The notes beneath the pieces are model-generated. The model saw only the letters and a program-made list of their open reading frames with translations. It did not search any database and had not been told where the DNA came from. A program made the position numbers and the translations under genes. Positions 8,491 to 16,810 of a stretch of DNA of 64,000 nt are shown here, piece after piece. The number at the start of each line of letters is the position of its first letter. Positions within the stretch are counted from its first letter, which is position 1. This stretch comes from Oscillatoria acuminata PCC 6304 (lineage in GTDB: Bacteria; Cyanobacteriota; Cyanobacteriia; Cyanobacteriales; Laspinemataceae), in NCBI RefSeq assembly GCF_000317105.1, contig NC_019693.1, forward strand, positions 434,001 to 498,000, in the 5' to 3' direction.

Positions 8491-9534
8491 ATGTCAGTGT
8501 TAGAGTATAATCGCTTATTTGAAACAATTGAAACCCTAGTGTTGCATCATTCGCCCAGTGGGGATGAGGGGGAAATCGATCGCTGGTTATTGAAGCGATT
8601 TCAGGAGATTGGGGTGCAGGTGTGGCAGGATGCAGCAGGAAATGTGATTGCCAAAACTCCGGGACGCCCGGGGGGAAAGTCCCTGGCGATTACGGGACAT
8701 AAGGATGAAATCGGGGCAGTCGTCAAAACCATTGAACCCACGGGACTTGTGCAAGTCCGCAAATTGGGCGGTTCGTTCCCTTGGATTTATGGGGAGGGGG
8801 TGGTGGATTTTTTAGGCGATCGCCAGGTTGTCAGTGGCATCCTCAGTTTTGGGTCCCGTCACATTTCCCACGAATCCCCCCAACAGGCATTTCAGAAAGA
8901 TAAACCCCTAAATTGGGAAGATGTCTGGGTGGAAACCAAATGCACTCCGGAAGCATTAGCAGAGGCAGGGGTGCGTCCCGGTACTCGGATGGTGGTGGGC
9001 AAACATCGTAAAAAACCCATTCGCATGGGGGATTATATCGCCAGTTACACCCTAGACAATAAAGCCTCGGTGGCAGTTCTGTTAGCCCTAGCGGAAACGG
9101 TGAAGAATCCTCCGGGGGATATTTATTGGGTGGCATCGGCGAAGGAAGAAGTCGGGGCAGTGGGGGCCTTGTATTTTACCAATCGCCAACAGTTAGATGC
9201 TTTAATTGCTTTAGAAATTTGTCCCGTAGCCCCGGAATATCCGATCGCCGAGGGGGAAGTGCCGGTGTTGCTGTCTCAGGATGGGTATGGGATTTACGAT
9301 GAAGGGTTGAATCGGGAAATTCGGCAGGCGGCAGAACAAGGGGCAGTCGCCTTGCAACTGGCAACCATTAGCGGATTTGGCAGTGATGCCTCCATCGCCA
9401 TGAAATTCGGTCATGTCGCCCGGGCCGCCTGTTTGAGTTTTCCCACCCAGAATACCCACGGCTATGAAATTGCTCATCTCGGGGCGATCGCCAACTGCAT
9501 TCGGATTCTCCAACGGTACTGCCTCCAGGAATAA
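8491..9534 (+). CDS. M42 family metallo-aminopeptidase
   Basis: A 347-residue cytosolic protein of normal M42 length. The metal and catalytic residues of the MH clan are visible: 'GHKDE' (His70, Asp72), 'DNKAS' (Asp189, bridging metal ligand), 'KEEVGAVGA' (Glu219 general base and Glu220), 'LEICP' (Glu242) and 'FPTQNTHGYEIAH' near the C-terminus. Such enzymes release N-terminal residues from oligopeptides as large dodecamers; some homologues are labelled endoglucanase without good evidence. It starts after a 74-bp gap from the YdcF gene and could be transcribed with it. Confidence 0.88.
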   Translation: MSVLEYNRLFETIETLVLHHSPSGDEGEIDRWLLKRFQEIGVQVWQDAAGNVIAKTPGRPGGKSLAITGHKDEIGAVVKTIEPTGLVQVRKLGGSFPWIYGEGVVDFLGDRQVVSGILSFGSRHISHESPQQAFQKDKPLNWEDVWVETKCTPEALAEAGVRPGTRMVVGKHRKKPIRMGDYIASYTLDNKASVAVLLALAETVKNPPGDIYWVASAKEEVGAVGALYFTNRQQLDALIALEICPVAPEYPIAEGEVPVLLSQDGYGIYDEGLNREIRQAAEQGAVALQLATISGFGSDASIAMKFGHVARAACLSFPTQNTHGYEIAHLGAIANCIRILQRYCLQE

Positions 9535-9705
9535 CTCCGATGAGGATGCTCAATGATGGGAGATTCATCAGGCCCCATCCTGTGATTTAGCCCCCGTGAT
9601 GGCCTCTTCCGGGCTAAATCAAAAAAAGTTAAGCGCTCAAAGCATTGCTATGCAAGACTTTTCAGCAATTTGGCTAAACAATCTAAAATTTTTTTGAAAA
9701 AGGGG

Positions 9706-9734
9706 TTGACAATACTAGGCGACCTGGTTAATAT
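9706..9734 (+). promoter_or_regulatory. sigma-70 type promoter of tRNA-Glu
   Basis: A perfect TTGACA (9706-9711), a 17-bp spacer and TAATAT (9729-9734) lie about 65 bp before the mature tRNA. The consensus quality fits a stable RNA gene. Confidence 0.8.
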
Positions 9735-9800
9735 ATAAAAGGTGCTGAGGGCAAGCGACAAAAAACCGCTAAGACGACCTCAACAAAGCACGAAATACCT

Positions 9801-9873
9801 GCCCCCATCGTCTAGAGGCCTAGGACACCTCCCTTTCACGGAGGCGACGGGGATTCGAATTCCCCTGGGGGTA
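9801..9873 (+). tRNA. trnE-UUC: tRNA-Glu (anticodon UUC)
   Basis: The 73-nt sequence folds as a cloverleaf. The acceptor GCCCCCA pairs with TGGGGGT and the discriminator base is A. The anticodon loop CTTTCAC carries TTC, and the T-arm is GGGGATTCGAATTCCCC. CCA is not encoded. In cyanobacteria glutamyl-tRNA also feeds 5-aminolevulinate, hence heme and chlorophyll synthesis, which fits the strong promoter upstream. Confidence 0.95.
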
Positions 9874-9900
9874 TTATACCGCAGTGCGGCAGGATTCATT

Positions 9901-9937
9901 AAAAAGACATCTCATGGTAAGTGAGATGTCTTTTTTA
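9901..9937 (+). terminator. rho-independent terminator after tRNA-Glu
   Basis: Stem AGACATCTCA (9905-9914) with TGAGATGTCT (9922-9931) and a seven-base loop. The stem is preceded by an A run and followed by a run of six T, so it may work in both directions. Confidence 0.85.
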
Positions 9938-10009
9938 ATGCGATTTTAATGCGATCGCGTTAAGTCCCCCGATTCAACGCCGGGGGAAAATCAGCCGCAA
10001 TCCCAGGGA

Positions 10010-11725
10010 TTATTCTGAGAAGTTATCAAACTTTTCTTGAACCGATAGTTTCAGTAGAGAGTGCAGAAAAATCAGAAACGTGAAACCGGAGAGGGTAAAG
10101 AAGGCGATCGCCCCGCCTAGATAGGTCCCAATCAACAAGACTGCACCTGCTACCAGAAAAAAGCCACTGATGCAAGCATAAATTAAACTTTTAATCCCGA
10201 GATTGATGCGTTTGAGGAGGCGATCGCTTTCCAAGGACCGGACGCGAAATTCCAACTCCCCCCGTTCAATCCGTTGTTCCATCCGACGGATAATTTCTCC
10301 TTGCCGGGGTTGTTGTAATCGATATTGGACAAACTCTCGCGCCTGTTGAGTCAGTCCGCTAATCAAACTGGTTTTACCTCGGGCCATTGTCACCCGGCGA
10401 ATGAACGGTTTAGCACAGGCAACGGGATTATATTGGGGGTCTAACGTGCGGGCAATTCCATCAAGGGTAGTGAGGGATTTGAGAATAAACGTCATTTGGG
10501 CCGGTAAGCGAAACGGTTGCTGCTGAAACATTGCATACAACTCGCTTCGCAGTTCCCGTAATGCCTTAATTTCTAGGGGCTTTTCCGTGAAATTTTCTAA
10601 TAAAAAGGTAATCATCCGGCGCACGGGTTTCATATCCGGAACGGGGACGACTAAACCCATATCAATTAAGCTCGCCAGAACCGCTTCTGTATCTTTTTTT
10701 AAGACGGCAAAGAACGTGCGAATCATCCGGTCTTTGGCCAGAGATTTCATTTCAGCCATCATGCCAAAATCGTAAAAGATGAGACTTCCTTCCTGATTGA
10801 CCGCCATATTCCCCGGATGGGGGTCGGCCTGAAAGAAACCATCTTCTAAGAGTTGTTTGAGATAACAGCAAATCCCCAGGACATTGACTTGCTTGACATC
10901 AATGCCACAGGATTCTAAGGTTTGGCGATCGTTAATTTTGATGCCCGGTAAATATTCCATCGCCAAAATCTTGCGACTGGTGTAGCGCCAATAGATTTTA
11001 GGAACGATGATATTAGAGTAATCTCTAAAATTTTCTCGAAAGCGATCGGCATTTTTGCCTTCTTGAACGTAATCGATTTCTTGAGCCAGAAAATTAACGA
11101 ATTCCTGATAAATTTCTTGGAGTTCGTATTTACGAGTCCAGGGGAAAAAGCGATTGCAAATTTTCACGAGGTCTTGCAATGCTTGAAAATCGAGTTGAAA
11201 TAATTTTTCTAACCCAGGACGCTGAACTTTGATGACCACATCTTCCCCAGTATGGAGGCGAGCTTTGTGGACCTGACCCAGACTTGCAGCCGCGATGGGG
11301 AATTCATCAAAATCGCGGAAGAGGGAGTAAAGGGAGTTCCCGAGTTCGGATTCAATGACGGCGATCGCCTCAACGGAACTAAATTCCGGGACCTGATCCT
11401 GCAAGGTTGTCAAGGCTTTAACGTATTCTTTGGGGAGAATATCGGCCCGGGTCGAGAGGGCTTGACCGATTTTAATAAAAGTCGGGCCTAAATCCAGGAG
11501 GGTGCCGACTAACCATTCTGCCCGTCGATAGCGGTGATGGGGGGCATTGCGAGCCACCTTGTCATCCCACCACAAATAGAACATGAACTGGGCAGCAGAG
11601 CTAAAAATATCAAGCTGACGCCCTATCAAAGAATAGTTAGAGCGTTGCCACCGGAGTGGTTTCGGAGCCGTCTTTACCACCATTTTTCGGTCAAGCGATG
11701 TGAATTCACCCCGAACAAGCGACAA
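10010..11725 (-). CDS. AarF/ABC1/UbiB family atypical kinase
   Basis: A 571-residue protein. The family's KxGQ motif appears as 'FIKIGQALSTRADILP', the ATP-binding lysine region as 'VVIKVQRPG', the catalytic loop as 'DPHPGNMAV', and the metal-binding motif as 'FYDFGMM'. Two C-terminal membrane segments anchor it. UbiB proteins support isoprenoid quinone synthesis or export; in cyanobacteria the target is probably plastoquinone or related lipids. The start is ambiguous: TTG 11725 has a good GAGGT ribosome site, whereas ATG 11683 ('MVVKTAPKP') has none. The tRNA-Glu terminator hairpin lies just past its 3' end. Confidence 0.88.
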   Translation of the reverse strand: MSLVRGEFTSLDRKMVVKTAPKPLRWQRSNYSLIGRQLDIFSSAAQFMFYLWWDDKVARNAPHHRYRRAEWLVGTLLDLGPTFIKIGQALSTRADILPKEYVKALTTLQDQVPEFSSVEAIAVIESELGNSLYSLFRDFDEFPIAAASLGQVHKARLHTGEDVVIKVQRPGLEKLFQLDFQALQDLVKICNRFFPWTRKYELQEIYQEFVNFLAQEIDYVQEGKNADRFRENFRDYSNIIVPKIYWRYTSRKILAMEYLPGIKINDRQTLESCGIDVKQVNVLGICCYLKQLLEDGFFQADPHPGNMAVNQEGSLIFYDFGMMAEMKSLAKDRMIRTFFAVLKKDTEAVLASLIDMGLVVPVPDMKPVRRMITFLLENFTEKPLEIKALRELRSELYAMFQQQPFRLPAQMTFILKSLTTLDGIARTLDPQYNPVACAKPFIRRVTMARGKTSLISGLTQQAREFVQYRLQQPRQGEIIRRMEQRIERGELEFRVRSLESDRLLKRINLGIKSLIYACISGFFLVAGAVLLIGTYLGGAIAFFTLSGFTFLIFLHSLLKLSVQEKFDNFSE

Positions 11726-11828
11726 GTTCTTTACCTCAAATTGTACGATCTAGGCCATCGGATGGCGATCGTCCACCCTACTGTTTTTCATTAAAACATG
11801 AAACAGGTGTAGGGGGAGTTCCTGGGGG

Positions 11829-12366
11829 GAAAGAGACCTAACCCCCCAGCCCCCCTTCCCTCTTAGGGAAGGGGGAGCCGGAAAGCCCTTGAGCCAACAA
11901 ATATTTATTCCTGATTCTCCCTCTCCTCTTAGGAGAGGGCCCGGGAGAGGTCTCTTCTTTATTCTCCCTCTCCTTTTAGGAGAGGGCCGGGGAGAGGTCT
12001 CTTCCGGAGGGACTAAGCCAGGGCACTGTTCGTTAATTGAGGAAAGAGACCTAACCCCCCAGCCCCCTTCCCTAAGAGGGAAGGGGGAGCCGGAAAGCCC
12101 TTGAGCCAACAAACATTTATTCCTGATTCTCCCTCTCCTCTTAGGAGAGGGCCGGGGAGAGGTCTCTTCTTTATTCTCCCTCTCCTCTTAGGAGAGGGCC
12201 GGGGATAGGTCTCTTCCGGAGGGACTAAGCCAGGACACTGTTCGTTAATTAAGGAAAGAGACCTAACCCCCCAGCCCCCTTCCCTAAGAGGGAAGGGGGA
12301 GCCGGAAAGGGTATTCTCAAAGCCCCTCCCCTCTTAGGGGAGGGGTTTGGGGAGAGGTTTCTCCCC
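11829..12366. repeat. 212-bp tandem repeat built from GC-rich inverted repeats
   Basis: Units start at 11829, 12042 and 12254, the last partial. Each unit contains the hairpin CTTCCCTAAGAGGGAAGGGG, two copies of CTCCTCTTAGGAGAGGGCC, and AT-rich linkers. The region separates the AarF and histidine-kinase genes. Single relatives of the same hairpins occur at 16577-16680, inside the Omp85 gene (25083-25165) and near 49205-49246. Frames across it are repeat artefacts. Confidence 0.85.
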
Positions 12367-12372
12367 TCGCAA

Positions 12373-14586
12373 CTAAGCGAGGGAAATGTCCACCAACTGG
12401 GGTAAGGTCAGGGTAAAGCAGGTTTCCCAAGCGGTGGAGTTTTTCATCGGTTCGCTGGAGACGGTAATCGAACCATTGAGGTGCTGAACCAAACATTTAA
12501 CCAGGGCCAATCCTAAGCCGGTGCCCCCGATCGCCTGTTGGGTGACTCCTTGACCCCGACGAAACTTTTCAAAAATATGGGGGAGGTCCTCGGGAGAGAT
12601 TCCTGCACCTGTATTGGTTAAGGTCACGATCACTTGGTTTTGTTGTAAATCAATTTGGTGAGCCGCTCGTAAATAAACCGTGGTCCCCGGGTCGGAATAT
12701 TTCCCCGCATTGGTGAGCAGTTCGTGCAGGATCCGCTCGAAACTTTCGGCATCCGTGTTAAGTTTAAAAAATTTCTTGCCAATCCCTTTGGGGGCGCGTT
12801 TGGGCAAGTCCAAGCTGAGATTTAATCCTTTTTCCTCAAATTTGTTTTGAAATGAGTTAACGATTTCGTTGAGAACGAGTTTCAGGTCCAGGTTTTGGAC
12901 ATGAATAGTTGCTTGATTGGACTCATACTCCTGAAGTTTGAGCAAATCGCGGACTAAATTGCTTTCTCTGCGCCATTCCGACTCTAGGATATCCAGATAA
13001 CGGGTTTGGCGATCGGGGGTAATTCCCGGTTGCCGCAACATCTGGATGGCGACCTTCATGCTGGTGAGGGGGGTATTGAGTTCGTGGGAGAGGGTGGTGA
13101 GGAATTCGTCCTTGAGTTGATTTAACTGGCGCAGTTGGTCGATTTGCTGACGGGTTTTTTCATAGAGTTTGGCTTGAACGTCCAAAGAGCGCTGTAATTG
13201 AGCGGTGCGTTCTTCGACCAATGCCTGAACTTGCTGCATGGTTTGCCGGTGGAGGATCGCGGTGCTCAATTGGGCCGCTACTAATTCAACCAGACGGAGT
13301 TCCTCGACTTGCCACTGACGGGGTGTACTGTGTTCGAGGACGAGAAAGCCCAAAACCTTGCCTGGGCCAGATCCGGCACTGGTAATCCCGACTAAGGGAA
13401 AGGTGAGTAGGGCCGGCATGGTTTCTGGAGAGAAGATTGGGGAGGTGCCGATCGCCGGATTGAGGGCGAGTAGGGTCCGGCGATCGCCGATCGCCAAGGA
13501 ACTGGGGGCCGCTAAAAAGGCTTGCTGACACCAGTAACATTCGGACAACCAAAACGAGCTAGCGCCCGGGACACCGGAGGACTGACCCTCGGAAAGGGGG
13601 GTGAAAGACTCTAGATCCTCTTGGGCCTGGGGGATACTGTCAGAGACAACCGTTACTTTAGCTTTAGGAATGCGCGGGGCTGCCGAATCCGGGGGTCGTT
13701 CGGAATCACCGTCTCGGGAAGTGGCGAGGCGGTTGCTGGGCTGGACGCCTGGTTTAAACAGGGGGTCGGCATATTTCAAGAGCAGGATGCGACCGCGATC
13801 AGCTTGCAACGTTTCAGCCAGACTAGGGATTGCCATCTGAAGTATTCGTTCAATATCGGCCCCGCGATGAATTGCGATCGTGAGCTCGTGAATCAGGGTT
13901 TGATATTTTTCTTTCTGCCGAACCTGTTCTTCTAAGGACCCGACTGCCTGAGTCTGGAGGACCTGATTGAAAGCGATCGCCACTTGTTCGGACAGGGCCG
14001 TTAGGTTCATCATTTCCATAGAGGTCCAATATGACCCCTGAGATTGCTCCAAATTTTCCACCCGGGCTTTCCCTTCTGAGGCCCGCTTGCGTTTGAGCCC
14101 GACTCGAAGACATCCACGCATCACAATAATGGCTCCATTAATCTCACCCTGAAAGCGGGTAGTGATGGCCAAGATTCTGCGTACTGGCACTCCTGCCTCA
14201 ACCCCGAAGACCTCTCTCCAAGCCCTCTGGGTATCAGAAATCGCCACAAGGTTTGCACCGGCTAGGATTTCTAACCAATTCACTCCTTGCAGATTTGCCA
14301 ATTCCTCGGGCAGAAACGGGGCATTAGGGCCTGGGGATTGCCAAATGTGGGTCTGTAGTCCTTGGTCTTGGGGGTCTCGAACCACCATCAGACAACAATC
14401 AGCGGGAAATAAAGAGCCAACCCACTCCAGGATGCCGCGCAACACACTCCCGGTCTCGGTTTGCGTCAGGAGGATTTGGGCAATTTGTCTCCCTAAATCA
14501 GCGCAGTGGAACTCTTGCATGAATCGAGCCGGGGATTCGGGCCTCAGAACGGGTGAACTCAGGTGTATAGTAAAAGACTCAGCCAT
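12373..14586 (-). CDS. GAF-domain sensor histidine kinase
   Basis: About 737 residues from the ATG of 'MAESFTIHL'; a GTG 46 codons upstream (14724) is possible but adds a basic tail without domain character. It has two GAF-like regions (about 30-250 and 270-500) and then a coiled coil ('VQALVEERTAQLQRSLD'). HisKA follows with H-box 'DEFLTTLSHELNTPLTSM', then the HATPase with N-box 'HELLTNAGKYSDP', G1 'NTGAGISPEDLPHIFEKF' and G2 'GGTGLGLALVK'. No membrane segment is seen, so it is a soluble sensor. No response regulator is adjacent, so the partner is encoded elsewhere. The ligand of the GAF domains is unknown; no phytochrome-type Cys-His lyase motif is obvious. Confidence 0.88.
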   Translation of the reverse strand: MAESFTIHLSSPVLRPESPARFMQEFHCADLGRQIAQILLTQTETGSVLRGILEWVGSLFPADCCLMVVRDPQDQGLQTHIWQSPGPNAPFLPEELANLQGVNWLEILAGANLVAISDTQRAWREVFGVEAGVPVRRILAITTRFQGEINGAIIVMRGCLRVGLKRKRASEGKARVENLEQSQGSYWTSMEMMNLTALSEQVAIAFNQVLQTQAVGSLEEQVRQKEKYQTLIHELTIAIHRGADIERILQMAIPSLAETLQADRGRILLLKYADPLFKPGVQPSNRLATSRDGDSERPPDSAAPRIPKAKVTVVSDSIPQAQEDLESFTPLSEGQSSGVPGASSFWLSECYWCQQAFLAAPSSLAIGDRRTLLALNPAIGTSPIFSPETMPALLTFPLVGITSAGSGPGKVLGFLVLEHSTPRQWQVEELRLVELVAAQLSTAILHRQTMQQVQALVEERTAQLQRSLDVQAKLYEKTRQQIDQLRQLNQLKDEFLTTLSHELNTPLTSMKVAIQMLRQPGITPDRQTRYLDILESEWRRESNLVRDLLKLQEYESNQATIHVQNLDLKLVLNEIVNSFQNKFEEKGLNLSLDLPKRAPKGIGKKFFKLNTDAESFERILHELLTNAGKYSDPGTTVYLRAAHQIDLQQNQVIVTLTNTGAGISPEDLPHIFEKFRRGQGVTQQAIGGTGLGLALVKCLVQHLNGSITVSSEPMKNSTAWETCFTLTLPQLVDISLA

Positions 14587-14810
14587 GTTTGCGATATTTT
14601 TCCTCGTGACGAGATCCAACAGGCACAGGTTGAGTCGGTTAGGGGCAGTAATTTTCCGGAGCCTTATGGCTGGGAAGGGTGCATTGCGATCCGGTCTTCG
14701 GGATCGTTGATGCACTTGATCCACTGCATCTTGATTTTCTCAACTGTTCCTCGCTTTATCTGCAAACCGAGCTGCCAATTCATTCAGCAATGATAGACCG
14801 ACTCTGCTGA

Positions 14811-14984
14811 TCCCAACCGGAGCAGGATGTTTTCTACAACACCCCTGTGGGGCTGAGTCCTTTTGATCCAGGTTACACCCTGGAGAACCCTAATGGCATC
14901 CGTGATTTCTCTGCAATTTATCATTTGAGTTTTGATGCTACTGTTCCCACAAATCCGGCAGCAGCGGGCAGCACAGACCCCTGA
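14811..14984 (+). pseudogene. possible protein remnant without start codon
   Basis: A 57-codon open frame between two TGA codons reads like a real secreted-protein segment ('QDVFYNTPVGLSPFDPGYTL', then 'RDFSAIYHLSFDA'). It has no ATG/GTG start and no ribosome site. The rest of the 14587-15103 gap shows nothing else. This could be the decayed end of a gene or chance. Low confidence. Confidence 0.2.
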
Positions 14985-15103
14985 AGGAACCCCCCTCCCA
15001 AAAAACCCAATATTAACTCCCTTTGATAGTGCTAGTATCACCGATTGGTTACCGGAGTTGATGAAGATAGATGGAAACAGGTGCACAGGATTAAATTACA
15101 ACT

Positions 15104-16477
15104 ATGGGCAGAATTTTTATTTCAGCCGGTCACGGGGGTTATGAGAATGGCGCGCTCGATCCAGGGGTGATTGCAGGAGGAACTACGGAAGCGCAGGAAA
15201 TGATTCTCCTGCGGGATTTAATCGTGGCGGAGTTGCGATCGCGCCCGGGGGTAGAAGTCTTGACGGTTCCCGATAACCTGAGCATGAGTGATTCTATCTC
15301 CTGGATTAACGCTCGGGCAAGGGCTGGGGATGTGGCCCTGGAAATCCATGCCAATGCTTTTTCCAACCCGACGGGCCGTGGAGCCAGCGTCTACTACATT
15401 GCCAACAATGACCAACGCAAGCGAAATGCCGAACAACTGCTGCTCAGTTTACTGCGGCGGGTTCCCCAACTTCCCAATCGGGGAGTTCAACCGGATACGG
15501 CAACGACTCTCGGCAATTTGCCGTTCAATCGCTGGGTGTTTATCCCCTCTTTGTTGATGGAGGTTTGCTTTCTTACCAACCCCGAGGACCGTTCTTTGCT
15601 CCAAAATCGTCGTCGGGACTTTGCCGTTGGCATCGCTGAAGGGCTAGTGGCTTGGGCTGCTGGGACTCCTCTGCCGGATCCGGTGCCTCCAGGGACTTCC
15701 ACGCCAGTGCCACCAACTTATCCCCCCATTAATATCAATATTAATGGGCAGATCTATGGTGAACAGGGGGTGATTATTAATGGGAATGCTTTTATTCCCA
15801 TTGATGTGGCGGATAGTTTTAAAGTGAACCTGTCCACTCATGCAACAATTCGGCGGGTCACCTATCGAAATATTGTATATGTCCGGGCGATTGAGTTGCG
15901 GGAACATGATATCTCGGTCGCGTGGGATGGGGGAACGCGCACGGTACTGTTGCGATCGATTTTACAAATTTGTCCGGGCTATCTCGATCGCATTGTTGGA
16001 CATGGCAACACCTCAGAAGTGCAATTGATTGTCTTTCTCAAAGGCAACAATCCCCAAGCGATCGTCCAGTTCCCGGACCTTCCCCAACTCTACCGGGAAG
16101 AAGCGGCGATCGAAGGCATCAATTACGATATTGCCTTCTGTCAAATGTGTTTGGAAACCAACTTTCTACGCTTTAATGGGGAAATCCAACCCACCCAAAA
16201 CAATTTTGCCGGTTTGGGTTCCTTGGGTGGCGGGAATACTGCCGCTTCTTTCCCCAGCGCTCGGATTGGGGTCCGCGCCCATATCCAACATTTGAAAGCC
16301 TACGCCAGTATTGAACCCCTAGTGATGGAACAAGTTGATCCACGCTTTCGCTTTGTCGCCCGTGGCATCGCCCCTTTACTGGCTCAACTCAGTGGTCGCT
16401 GGGCCGCCGATCTCCAGTATGGTCAGAAAATTTTGGCCTTGTTGCGACGGCTGTATGAATCTTCGGGTTTGTTGTAA
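15104..16477 (+). CDS. tftA: N-acetylmuramoyl-L-alanine amidase, TftA-like hormogonium wall protein
   Basis: A 457-residue protein. The N-terminus is an Amidase_3 domain with its zinc/catalytic set: 'SAGHGG' (His10), Glu29, 'EIHANAF' (His82) and 'EVCFLTNPED' (Glu153). A Pro/Thr linker (about 195-210) leads to a stalk-like beta domain ('INGNAFIPIDVADSFKVNL', about 225-300). A C-terminal glucosaminidase-like domain follows ('YDIAFCQMCLETNFLRF' to 'RFRFVARGI'). The architecture matches the cyanobacterial hormogonium tapered-terminus protein TftA, which reshapes septal wall at filament ends. No signal peptide is evident, as reported for some cyanobacterial amidases. The amidase call is strong; the tftA name rests on architecture. 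Confidence 0.8.
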   Translation: MGRIFISAGHGGYENGALDPGVIAGGTTEAQEMILLRDLIVAELRSRPGVEVLTVPDNLSMSDSISWINARARAGDVALEIHANAFSNPTGRGASVYYIANNDQRKRNAEQLLLSLLRRVPQLPNRGVQPDTATTLGNLPFNRWVFIPSLLMEVCFLTNPEDRSLLQNRRRDFAVGIAEGLVAWAAGTPLPDPVPPGTSTPVPPTYPPINININGQIYGEQGVIINGNAFIPIDVADSFKVNLSTHATIRRVTYRNIVYVRAIELREHDISVAWDGGTRTVLLRSILQICPGYLDRIVGHGNTSEVQLIVFLKGNNPQAIVQFPDLPQLYREEAAIEGINYDIAFCQMCLETNFLRFNGEIQPTQNNFAGLGSLGGGNTAASFPSARIGVRAHIQHLKAYASIEPLVMEQVDPRFRFVARGIAPLLAQLSGRWAADLQYGQKILALLRRLYESSGLL

Positions 16478-16576
16478 CCCCACTCCAAACCCTCAACTCT
16501 ACACTAACCCGGATGAGAGTAACCTGGGCATTCCCAACCCGACGGGAGCATCTCAATGTTGCCTAAAAACCAGTCG

Positions 16577-16680
16577 GACCTCTCCCCAAACCCCTCCCCT
16601 AAGAGGGGAGGGGCTTTGAGAATGCTCTTTCCGGCTCCCCCTTCCCTCTTAGGGAAGGGGGCTGGGGGGTTAGGTCTCTT
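16577..16680. repeat. GC-rich dispersed inverted repeats
   Basis: Two adjacent hairpins (CCCCTCCCCTAAGAGGGGAG and CCCTTCCCTCTTAGGGAAGG) followed by GTTAGGTCTCTT. They are the same family as the 11.8-12.4 kb array and occupy most of the gap before the next gene. Confidence 0.75.
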
Positions 16681-16810
16681 GAACAAATTGAGATGCTCCC
16701 AACCCGACTCTCATCCGTTCGGGCCCCATCCCCGTCTACAAATCAGGACAAATCCTGAACATTTTCTTCAAAACAATTCATAATGATAACGAAGAAGGGA
16801 GACGGGTGAT

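Noticed and set aside
9584-9620. Hairpin GATTTAGCCC/GGGCTAAATC as a terminator
   Set aside because: It is followed by an A run on the plus strand, and on the minus strand the T run precedes the stem, so it does not fit termination in either direction.
9742-9924. A 60-codon frame spanning tRNA-Glu
   Set aside because: It reads through the tRNA and its terminator.
11750-12112. Frames on both strands in the GC-rich tandem repeat
   Set aside because: Low-complexity translations of hairpin repeats, similar on both strands, with no ribosome site.
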